Source: UBA5500 sp023622465
GTDB lineage: Bacteria; Bacillota; UBA994; UBA5500
Assembly: GCA_023622465.1 (NCBI GenBank)
Contig: JAMNZE010000097.1
Span: forward strand, 1-7,757
Direction: 5' to 3'
Length of the DNA: 7,757 bases
Part shown: positions 1 to 5,560 of the stretch, piece after piece
Numbering within the stretch: position 1 is the first letter of the stretch
Layout: the number at the start of each line of letters is the position of its first letter
The notes under the pieces: model-generated
Seen by the model: only the letters and a program-made list of their open reading frames with translations
Told to the model about the DNA's origin: nothing
Databases searched by the model: none
Program-made: the position numbers and the translations under genes

Positions 1-168
1 TTTGCTTTGCCTGCTGTGAGGTCTTGGAAAATTCCTTTGTTATGGGTGTCACAAATTGGACCTCTCAACTGATATATAGATGAGGGGGTGATCGAAACAG
101 GAGTTTCTATGTGTGACAAGACGAGCTACTGGTGTACGTGTGCTCAGGTACTCAAGTGTAAAAAGAAA

Positions 169-174
169 GGGGAG
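169..174 (+). promoter_or_regulatory. Ribosome binding site that sets the amidase start at 181
   Basis: GGGGAG lies 6 bases before the ATG at 181, and the protein then starts directly with a signal peptide. The same frame is open further upstream, with a GTG at 88 and an ATG at 109. The ATG at 109 has its own AGGAG (99-103) 5 bases upstream, which would add a 24-residue Cys-rich N-terminal extension that would bury the signal peptide. I prefer 181 because of the signal peptide. No convincing promoter is visible in 1-87: TATATA (73-78) could be a -10 box, but the only -35-like match (GTCACA, 48-53) is 19 bases away. Confidence -1.
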
Positions 175-180
175 AAAAAC

Positions 181-1317
181 ATGAAACCAACCAGTCGTTT
201 AGCAGCTATGTTCCTCGCCGTTGTCTGTTTCGTGGCCCAAGCTGTGGCACCGACTAGCGCTGTCACCGCTTCGAGTGAGGTATTAGCTGAACAGATCAAG
301 ATTTACGCGCTGGAATTGGTCGCTGATGGGTATTCATATTACTACCATATACTCGATGCTCATGCAGAATTCTACGACCTAACCGTTGAAGGTGAGCAGT
401 ATCAAGCGGATTTGCTAGTCTCCCTCACTCGTGTTCTTAAAGCAAAAGATGCGCATGAGCTACCCTTCATACAAGGAATGTTTGAAGAAGCTAATGTGCC
501 TACTGATCGCACTAGTGGGCATATTGGGGCGGAACACGTGCAACGCTCTGATTTTAACGAATCCCAGAAGGCCACCGTAGCCCAACAAGTAAACTTTTGG
601 GTTGAGGAAGTGGAGAGTTATCTGGGTGAAAAGCAAAACACTAATTTCATTTTGCGTATTAGTGGTAAGCTGAACAGAGGACAGTTTGATTCAGACCAGG
701 TGACTGTACTAGCCCAGAACTCAGACGGTCACGTACCTGTCGAGCAAATGTTCCCTGCTGAACCTGAAACCCTTCGGAATGAGGGGCGTGAGGCGGTAAG
801 ATCTATTGCAGCTAAGCAGAACTCCACTTAAGTAACATCTAGTCTGTACCCTAACTACGACCGAATTGCTGCTCGAGACTATGCTAGGCGCTACACATCC
901 AATGTTCCATTCACTGCTGTCTACAAGTACGACTGTGGTGCAAACCTTAATGTATATCGAGACCAGACAAAGTGGAATAGTAACTATCCTAAGTATTGTC
1001 ATAGTGATTGTGCCAACTTTGTGTCTCAGTGCCTAGAAGCAGGTGGACTGCCAAGAGATGCTACATGGGCGCCTGGAAAATCTGCCTGGATATCTGTGTC
1101 GGCTATGGAAACCTATATGTTAAACAAAGGCTATTGGAAGGAGTCTGATTTCCAGACTGCTGTCGCGGGTGCGGTGATTCGCATGCCTTCACACATAGTA
1201 ATGATTAGCCAGAACGATACTGTGACACGAACACGATGTGGCCATACCAATGATGTGAAGGACTTGCCATACACTAGTTCAGATGCTGGTAAATGGGTGT
1301 TTTATACGCTCTGGTAA
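181..1317 (+). pseudogene. Exported Amidase_6-type hydrolase, split by an in-frame TAA stop
   Basis: Read through one stop codon, this is a 378-codon gene for a secreted putative amidase of the Amidase_6 (NlpC/P60-like cysteine hydrolase) type, presumably acting on cell-wall peptide or amide bonds. The ATG at 181 follows a good ribosome binding site (GGGGAG, 169-174) and begins a signal peptide: KPTSR, then a hydrophobic stretch, with likely cleavage near residues 23-27. Residues 28-216 form a helical N-terminal region I do not recognise. The stop (829-831) falls at codon 217. The same frame then stays open to 1317 and encodes the whole catalytic domain: YDRIAARDYARRY, the DCANFVSQC motif with the likely nucleophile Cys277 (1009-1011), SHIVMI with His338, and GHTND with His355. 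No ATG, GTG or TTG occurs between the stop and the catalytic Cys, so the domain is unlikely to be made as a separate protein. Most likely this is a recent nonsense mutation (for example CAA to TAA) or a sequence error. Family assignment is fairly sure, the broken state depends on the read. Confidence -1.
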
Positions 1318-1326
1318 AGTATCAAG

Positions 1327-1355
1327 AAGAGGCGGGCTTCTGTCTACCTCTTTTT
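1327..1355 (+). terminator. Rho-independent terminator after the amidase gene
   Basis: AAGAGG (1327-1332) pairs with CCTCTT (1347-1352). The stem continues inward through one mismatch and a run of G-C and G-T pairs to a TTCT loop (1338-1341), and the right arm runs into a T tract ending at 1355. It lies 10 bases after the amidase stop codon and 30 bases before the next start, so it should end the amidase transcript and insulate or attenuate the lipoprotein gene. Confidence -1.
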
Positions 1356-1385
1356 ATAAAAAAATGCAGGTAGGAGGAACGGTGA

Positions 1386-2498
1386 ATGATTAAGCGGTCA
1401 GTGAGGGGTATTGTTTTGGCCCTTACCTTTGCCTTCGGTCTGCTTCTATGTCTTTTTGGATGTTCACCGAAGGAAGATATCATCATACCGACCCTTTTTT
1501 ATCACAACACCGCTGACAATCAATTGGACGTGCAGATAGGCCATATTAACTGCAGCGATGGTACGGTTCAATGGCAAGGTGAAACGTTATACAAAGCTCC
1601 CTTAATACCGGAGATTGGCCTAGGGCCTGACGCTAAGCTTTGGGATGGCACGACGCTTGTATCCTTCTTACGGGAAGAGGACGGTATTGAGGTCCGGCAA
1701 CCCGACTTGATGATTTTTCCCGATCCGGAAAAGCACTGGATATATGGCAAAGGCTGCATAGTTGAGGTTGAATACGATAGCGAGGGGCAATATGCGGGGC
1801 TTATTGTATGTACCAAAGATGGCCTGGAGGCGCGGCTGTCTCCTCCAGAAGGCAAGAAGGAGACGGAAAGCAGTTTTCTTAACTTGGTGTTGGCCGATTA
1901 CACAGCTGGTCAGGTAACGCTAATCTTTCTTGAACAGTGGCCTGAAGATGACAGCCACTCGCATTGGGAGAATTATTTTCATTGCCTTACCTATGATTTT
2001 GCTAGCGAGCAGACTGCTTTCCAAACCTATGAAGTGCGCCCTGGAGCCGACTTAGTAGGCAACTCTCTACCCACTTATAACAATGGTATTATTGAGGGCA
2101 AGTATTATTTCCGCGATGGGCTGGCTCTGGCGTCACTGGATTTGCAAACTGGCAAATATGCTTACTACGAACAATACAAGAGTGCTATTTTCGATAGGCT
2201 CTTGCCGCAGGAGAAAATCAATGGCATCAAGCTCTATGATGTTACCGCCTGGGAGGATTGCTTGCTCCTAAACTACGATTGCACTGACTCGGTAGACAAG
2301 AAGACCGGAGCCCAACTTCCTAGTAAACGTATCACCATAGTTTGGCAAAACGGTAAACCGCAAGCCACTCTAGCCTACGAGTATAGTAACGCTGTGCTCA
2401 CTGTTTACGATGCCCGTGGCAAGGCATTGTCCGAGACGACTTTCCCTGCAGATAAGATTAATACTAAGATGTTCAGCTTTCAGTTACCGTCTAGGTAA
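1386..2498 (+). CDS. Predicted lipoprotein of unknown function
   Basis: A 370-residue protein that I cannot assign to a family. The N-terminus is a textbook lipoprotein signal: basic residues (IKRSVR), a hydrophobic core to about residue 24, and the lipobox LFGC with Cys26 as the lipidation site. It should therefore be anchored on the outer face of the cytoplasmic membrane. The start is well supported: AGGAGG (1372-1377) lies 8 bases upstream of the ATG. The mature part is rich in alternating beta-strand-like stretches with aromatic residues and turn-forming DG, DPE and NG pairs, and short phrases such as LDLQTGKYAYYE and TYDFASEQTAF recall blades of a beta-propeller, but I see no clear repeat period. 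There are no membrane segments after the signal. It follows the amidase gene in the same direction but is separated by a terminator, and no clear promoter is visible in the 30-base gap, so a promoter inside the amidase 3' end or read-through must drive it. Confidence is high that it is a gene and a lipoprotein, nil for a specific role. Confidence -1.
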   Translation: MIKRSVRGIVLALTFAFGLLLCLFGCSPKEDIIIPTLFYHNTADNQLDVQIGHINCSDGTVQWQGETLYKAPLIPEIGLGPDAKLWDGTTLVSFLREEDGIEVRQPDLMIFPDPEKHWIYGKGCIVEVEYDSEGQYAGLIVCTKDGLEARLSPPEGKKETESSFLNLVLADYTAGQVTLIFLEQWPEDDSHSHWENYFHCLTYDFASEQTAFQTYEVRPGADLVGNSLPTYNNGIIEGKYYFRDGLALASLDLQTGKYAYYEQYKSAIFDRLLPQEKINGIKLYDVTAWEDCLLLNYDCTDSVDKKTGAQLPSKRITIVWQNGKPQATLAYEYSNAVLTVYDARGKALSETTFPADKINTKMFSFQLPSR

Positions 2499-2747
2499 CC
2501 AAGGGAAAGAATAAACTGCCTGTCGTTTCTTTGTTAGTCCTTTCTGTCGGTTCTCTCCTACTTGCCATGCTGTCACGAGAGTACAGTGGAAAATTCGCAG
2601 ACAAGCACAAAGGCTCTTCAGCTACGCCCAGGGGCGGGGGGCTAGTATTTGAACCAGCCTATATGGGTTGAACTAATTGAGACCACCCCAGAAGGTACTA
2701 TCGTAGATTGCGAGACGATTTCTAATGCCTATACCTCAGCACTTTGA
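2495..2747 (+). pseudogene. Possible remnant of a small exported-protein gene
   Basis: The frame starting at 2495 is open to a TGA at 2669-2671. It would encode a Lys-rich start (KGKNK), a hydrophobic run of about 19 residues (LPVVSLLVLSVGSLLLAM) and a polar segment ending LVFEPAYMG. Just before that stop, the +1 frame continues with a protein-like segment (WVELIETTPEGTIVDCE, then TISNAYTSAL) to a TGA at 2745-2747. The pair reads like one exported or membrane-anchored protein of about 80 residues with a single frameshift near 2655-2668. There is no usable start: only CTG at 2516, TTG at 2531 and an internal ATG at 2567, none with a ribosome binding site. I infer an eroded gene fragment. It could equally be chance open frame, so confidence is low. 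Confidence -1.
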
Positions 2748-2779
2748 TCTAACCCGTTTCTGTTCAGGAGACAAAAGGC

Positions 2780-2785
2780 TATAAT
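2780..2785 (+). promoter_or_regulatory. Candidate -10 box for the acetyltransferase gene
   Basis: A perfect TATAAT hexamer 68 bases before the GTG start. The -35 region is poor: the best hexamer at 17-base spacing is TTTCTG (2757-2762), matching only two consensus positions. If real, transcription would begin near 2792 and the leader would carry the hairpin at 2811-2826. Confidence -1.
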
Positions 2786-2810
2786 CTAGGGTAGATATTT
2801 TGCCAAAAAG

Positions 2811-2826
2811 GGGCAGAGGACTGCCC
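2811..2826 (+). other. Small perfect hairpin in the acetyltransferase leader
   Basis: GGGCAG (2811-2816) pairs exactly with CTGCCC (2821-2826) around the tetraloop AGGA. No T tract follows, so it is not a terminator. It sits 13 bases upstream of the Shine-Dalgarno sequence at 2840-2846. Possible roles are mRNA stabilisation, a protein-binding operator, or chance: a 6-bp stem is short. Confidence -1.
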
Positions 2827-2852
2827 TACAAGCATTGGTAAGGAGAAAGACA

Positions 2853-3653
2853 GTGTTTGAATTAGCAAAGACGCAATTTCAGCTAGCGGTTCCTCTGACC
2901 GGAGGCAAGATTTATTACCCTGAGTCGGACTCGGTGATTCGAGGCCATAGTCCTGGCAGGGTTTTTGTAGATCAATCGACAGCGCCTCAGGCAGCCCTGG
3001 TTTGGGTGCAGGGGCAGAGCGGTTTTTATTTATTGGGGAAACCAGGGCAGGAATTCTTACGAGACGTGGAGCGGCTAATCGATGCGGAGTTGGCCGCCTT
3101 TCTGAAGGCTCGTGGGGTGTCTAGTTTCGAGTTCAGTGCTGATGATCCGGCTTGGAGTTTATTGATTGAGCATACCTTCGCCAAGAGGGAATTGCAGTCT
3201 GAGCCCCAGTTGATCTATTTGCTGGCTCAACCGCGTTGGCACGAAGTAGAGGAGCGGGCAAAGGCAGTACCAATTGATGCTGCTCTTTTAGCCGGCCCCT
3301 TAGGCAAAGAACATTTCCTGACGAAGATGTTGTGGGATTGCTGGCAATCCCCTGATCGATTCTTGGCTAACGGCCTAGGCAACTGCTGTGTAGTGGAGGA
3401 TCAGGTAGTCAGTTTCTGTTTTACGGGGTATGCCGGCGCCCAGAGACATGCGCTGGTGGTGGAGACGCTACCCGAGTTTCGCCAGCAGGGGTTTGCTAAA
3501 TTAGCCACAGCTGCTTTGCTGGAACAGTGCCACCAGCGAGGCATCGCTGTCCATTGGGATGTGATGCCCACTAACAAGGGCTCAATTGCGCTGGCAGAAA
3601 GCCTAGGGTTCGCTAAGGCCTATGATTATCAGGTGTATTGGTTTTCTGTATGA
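2853..3653 (+). CDS. GNAT-family N-acetyltransferase
   Basis: A 266-residue protein that probably transfers an acetyl group from acetyl-CoA to an amine on an unidentified small molecule or protein in the cytoplasm. The C-terminal half has the GNAT pattern: the beta-strand ALVVETLPEF followed by the acetyl-CoA pyrophosphate-binding loop RQQGFA (residues 210-215) and helix KLATAALLEQC, then HWDVMPTNKGSIALAESLGF, the usual motif B in which an Asn-containing turn precedes a helix and LGF. The N-terminal half, with GRVFVDQSTAPQAALVW and GFYLLG, matches my memory of the GNAT_acetyltran (PF12746, zwittermicin-resistance-like) family. The GTG at 2853 is chosen because AAGGAGA (2840-2846) lies 6 bases upstream: an in-frame TTG at 2835 has no such site. 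It is a single gene flanked by a weak promoter candidate and a hairpin. The substrate cannot be told from sequence. Confidence -1.
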   Translation: MFELAKTQFQLAVPLTGGKIYYPESDSVIRGHSPGRVFVDQSTAPQAALVWVQGQSGFYLLGKPGQEFLRDVERLIDAELAAFLKARGVSSFEFSADDPAWSLLIEHTFAKRELQSEPQLIYLLAQPRWHEVEERAKAVPIDAALLAGPLGKEHFLTKMLWDCWQSPDRFLANGLGNCCVVEDQVVSFCFTGYAGAQRHALVVETLPEFRQQGFAKLATAALLEQCHQRGIAVHWDVMPTNKGSIALAESLGFAKAYDYQVYWFSV

Positions 3654-3682
3654 TATTCTCGGCTAATACGTCTAAATAGAAG

Positions 3683-3715
3683 AAATAGCCACGGGCGTGT
3701 TTCCCGTGGCTATTT
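3683..3715. terminator. Bidirectional hairpin terminator between converging genes
   Basis: A perfect 13-bp inverted repeat: AAATAGCCACGGG (3683-3695) pairs with CCCGTGGCTATTT (3703-3715) around a 7-base loop. It lies 29 bases after the acetyltransferase stop and 56 bases beyond the end of the converging protease gene, so it can end both transcripts. The T-rich tail is better on the minus strand than on the plus strand, where the only T run is inside the stem. Confidence -1.
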
Positions 3716-3771
3716 AATGCTGGGGCCAAGTTATATAGCTCTTTGCTTTACCCGCAAGACTGTGTAGCCTT

Positions 3772-4641
3772 CTATTTTTGTGGCTTCTCTCGAGCGTATT
3801 CTTGCATTAAGCCTTCCGTTTGTGCGTATGCCTGGGCCGCTACATTACCGAAGGCTAAGCCTTTCATTCCTCTTAGCGTACTACTCATGAAGCCGATGAT
3901 CTTCCCATTTTGCACGATGGGGCTGCCGCTCATGCCACCGATGAAGTTATCCGTATCATTAATCCTTTCTATAACAACCTTCTCTTGTTGGCTGTCCATG
4001 GCAAGAAAGCCTTTAACTATGACAGGGAAAGAACCGCCGTGGATGGAGATGATCTCGGCTTCTCCCCCAATGATAATCTCGCTGGTGCCTGCTATCGGCA
4101 ATTGCTCCCATGGGGAGGAAGGCTCATCGGCCAGCTTAATGCCCACCGCATTATCATCATTAAAGAGTATCTCGGCTGAGAGTTCTTCAACCAGCCCTTC
4201 CGCCACCAGCTGGATGGGCATGCTAGCTCCTACAGAAAACTCTTTGATACGATGGGCAGCAACTAATGCTTGGTGCTTATTTAGCCAGTAGCAGACTGTG
4301 GCTATATAGTACCGACCATCGCCCCTAAACGTTATCTGTTGCCCTCCTAACCCCACCTGGGCAGCGGGAGCTGGCCAGTGCTGCATCGGTTCTGCCGTTA
4401 TGCCAGCTAAAGTTTCCTCAATGAACTGGCTGCTTAGCACGGGGCCTATGAAGAAGAATAGCAGCGCACAGCAGAGCAGGATTCCTGCTATCCGTTCCTT
4501 CTTGGTGCGAGGGAGAAGGATGGTTCCTAGGATGGCCGCCGCCAACGCGAGGAAAGGTAGGCGGTCGGGCGTAGGATCTAGTAAATAGGAGATGCAGCCT
4601 ACTGCAATTATGGTTAATAGAGATGTGCGTCTGCTGGACAA
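3772..4641 (-). CDS. Membrane-anchored trypsin-fold serine protease, SpoIVB-like active site
   Basis: A 289-residue predicted serine endopeptidase held in the cytoplasmic membrane. The N-terminus has three hydrophobic segments (about residues 8-21, 28-43 and 51-70, separated by DPTPDR and PRTKKER), followed by the peptidase domain (about 95-280), which is probably outside the membrane. The triad candidates are His130 in AAHRI (4252-4254), Asp162 or Asp163 in FNDDNAVGIKL, and Ser240 in GGMSGSPIVQNGKIIG (3922-3924). The Ser motif closely recalls SpoIVB (peptidase family S55), which cuts a sporulation signalling protein, but the PDZ domain of SpoIVB is absent and the three-helix anchor is different, so this is probably a distinct protease. 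The start is TTG at 4641. Its Shine-Dalgarno GAGGTGA (4646-4652) contains the stop codon of the upstream lipoprotein gene, only 4 bases away, implying translational coupling. Substrate unknown. Family-level call is good, the S55 versus S1 assignment is open. Confidence -1.
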   Translation of the reverse strand: MSSRRTSLLTIIAVGCISYLLDPTPDRLPFLALAAAILGTILLPRTKKERIAGILLCCALLFFFIGPVLSSQFIEETLAGITAEPMQHWPAPAAQVGLGGQQITFRGDGRYYIATVCYWLNKHQALVAAHRIKEFSVGASMPIQLVAEGLVEELSAEILFNDDNAVGIKLADEPSSPWEQLPIAGTSEIIIGGEAEIISIHGGSFPVIVKGFLAMDSQQEKVVIERINDTDNFIGGMSGSPIVQNGKIIGFMSSTLRGMKGLAFGNVAAQAYAQTEGLMQEYAREKPQK

Positions 4642-4645
4642 AGGA

Positions 4646-5437
4646 TCACCTCGCTCCCGTTGTCTTTACCGTAACCAGATTCTCAATACTGCCATCTTTG
4701 GCGCTGGTGCTGTAAATCCGCAAAAGGTCTGTGCTGCCTCTGAGTGGTTCCAGTTCAAAACGGAAGAAGCCCCAATCGGGCGCGCCGGCGGCAGCGGTGG
4801 TAAAGCTATGGTTGTGGGGTATGCCGTTGATGACCCAGTCTTGTTCCACGGTGGCCTCAAATACGCGGGCCAGCCCTTCGATAATTCTCACATCGTTGTA
4901 AACACCCGGCTTTGGTGGCATTGCACCTAATACAATTTGCGGGCGCCTTTCGCTGTAAGTAACTTCACCTTCTGGCCCGGCAAAGGGTAGCCAGCCCTCG
5001 GGCACGCCTATTACGCGGGGTATCCAGAGCTCGGAGTTAACTGTGGACCGAAATTCTACAGGGAGCTGGGTCTTAGGTAAGCGGGCGAGGGCAAAGGGGT
5101 AGGAATAATTCTGCCCCGGCTGGGCCGTATCGCTTACCTCGCCAGCCAAATCCACCTCCACAATGAGTTTTCCTTCTTCTTCTCGGATATCAAGGATATT
5201 TATTTTCTGCTGGGGATCGGCTGCCGGCCCGGTGCTGATGAGCACATAGGTGTATTTATCATCGCTCATGCTAGTGCCAGCGAAAATTCGACTATAGGCT
5301 TCGGCCCATGAACGCACCTGATCCGGTAACCGTTCAAGGTTGGTTATTAGCTGATAGCCGGAGGTAGGCTGGCAGCCAATGATGAAAATGCTGAGGGTGA
5401 GAATGCCTATAAGAGCCAGGTGAGGACGGAAACGCAT
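4646..5437 (-). CDS. Lipoprotein with PrcB-like and Gmad2-like domains
   Basis: A 263-residue predicted lipoprotein on the outer face of the membrane. After the signal (MRFRPH, hydrophobic core, lipobox IIGC, lipidated Cys22) comes a segment (about residues 62-129) that resembles the PrcB C-terminal domain: TYVLISTGP, a GKLIVEVDL strand, and YSYPFALARLPKTQLPVEF. The usual TGGY turn of that domain is replaced by ADPQQ. Residues about 166-261 match the Gmad2 immunoglobulin-like domain known from spore-germination proteins: GLARVFEATV, AGAPDWGFF and a late SAKDGS. PrcB of Treponema is a lipoprotein needed by a surface protease, and Gmad2 is a likely binding module. With a protease gene 4 bases downstream, a role as the protease partner or anchor is inferred. 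The ATG at 5437 is preferred because AAGGAAG lies 7 bases upstream and the lipoprotein signal begins there. The same frame extends to 5485, which would add 16 residues before the signal. Confidence -1.
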   Translation of the reverse strand: MRFRPHLALIGILTLSIFIIGCQPTSGYQLITNLERLPDQVRSWAEAYSRIFAGTSMSDDKYTYVLISTGPAADPQQKINILDIREEEGKLIVEVDLAGEVSDTAQPGQNYSYPFALARLPKTQLPVEFRSTVNSELWIPRVIGVPEGWLPFAGPEGEVTYSERRPQIVLGAMPPKPGVYNDVRIIEGLARVFEATVEQDWVINGIPHNHSFTTAAAGAPDWGFFRFELEPLRGSTDLLRIYSTSAKDGSIENLVTVKTTGAR

Positions 5438-5468
5438 GTAACCACTTCCTTTTGCCATAATTAACTCT

Positions 5469-5498
5469 AGTATATCCATCAGCATGTTATGTAGTTAA
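5469..5498 (-). promoter_or_regulatory. Candidate housekeeping promoter of the lipoprotein-protease operon
   Basis: Read on the minus strand, TTAACT (5498-5493, four of six -35 consensus positions) is followed after 18 bases by TATACT (5474-5469, five of six -10 positions). Transcription would start near 5462, leaving a leader of about 25 bases that carries the AAGGAAG ribosome binding site before the ATG at 5437. It lies downstream of the terminator of the transporter gene, as expected for the start of a new operon. Confidence -1.
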
Positions 5499-5524
5499 CC
5501 AATAGGGCCAGAAAACCCTGCAAA

Positions 5525-5556
5525 AAAGCAAGCAACCGACTTGGGTTGCTTGCTTT
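5525..5556 (-). terminator. Rho-independent terminator of the transporter gene
   Basis: A perfect 13-bp stem, AAAGCAAGCAACC (5525-5537) with GGTTGCTTGCTTT (5544-5556), around a 6-base loop. On the minus strand the stem is followed by further T residues (the A run 5522-5527), and it begins 4 bases after the transporter stop codon. It separates the manA/transporter region from the lipoprotein-protease operon. Confidence -1.
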
Positions 5557-5560
5557 ATTA

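Larger units (their letters stand above)
2499..2852 (+). other. Gene-poor stretch between the lipoprotein and acetyltransferase genes
   Basis: About 350 bases without an intact gene that I can support. From left to right it holds a possible decayed small ORF (2495-2747, listed separately), a GC-rich patch around 2625-2643, a perfect -10 hexamer at 2780-2785, a small hairpin at 2811-2826 and the ribosome binding site of the next gene at 2840-2846. No strong terminator follows the lipoprotein gene: the only candidate near 2507-2545 is a broken AT-rich stem. I found no RNA gene in it. Confidence -1.

Noticed and set aside
1..87. Riboswitch or promoter upstream of the amidase
   Set aside because: No conserved riboswitch core is recognisable in so short a segment, and the only -10-like box (73-78) lacks a properly spaced -35.
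1021..1317. A separate 98-codon gene starting at GTG 1021
   Set aside because: This GTG is inside the DCANFVSQ active-site motif, after the catalytic Cys, and has no ribosome binding site. It is the tail of the interrupted amidase frame.
2625..2643. GC-rich patch as a terminator or structured RNA
   Set aside because: Only a 4-bp stem (CGCC with GGCG) forms cleanly and no T tract follows.
3743..4291. A long plus-strand open frame opposite the protease gene
   Set aside because: It lies antisense to a protein with clear membrane segments and a catalytic triad, has a Met/Ser/Pro-rich composition typical of antisense frames, and lacks any recognisable domain.
5437..5485. Extended start of the PrcB/Gmad2 lipoprotein at 5485
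   Set aside because: The extra 16 residues precede an obvious lipoprotein signal, overlap the predicted promoter and transcription start, and have no ribosome binding site as good as that of the ATG at 5437.
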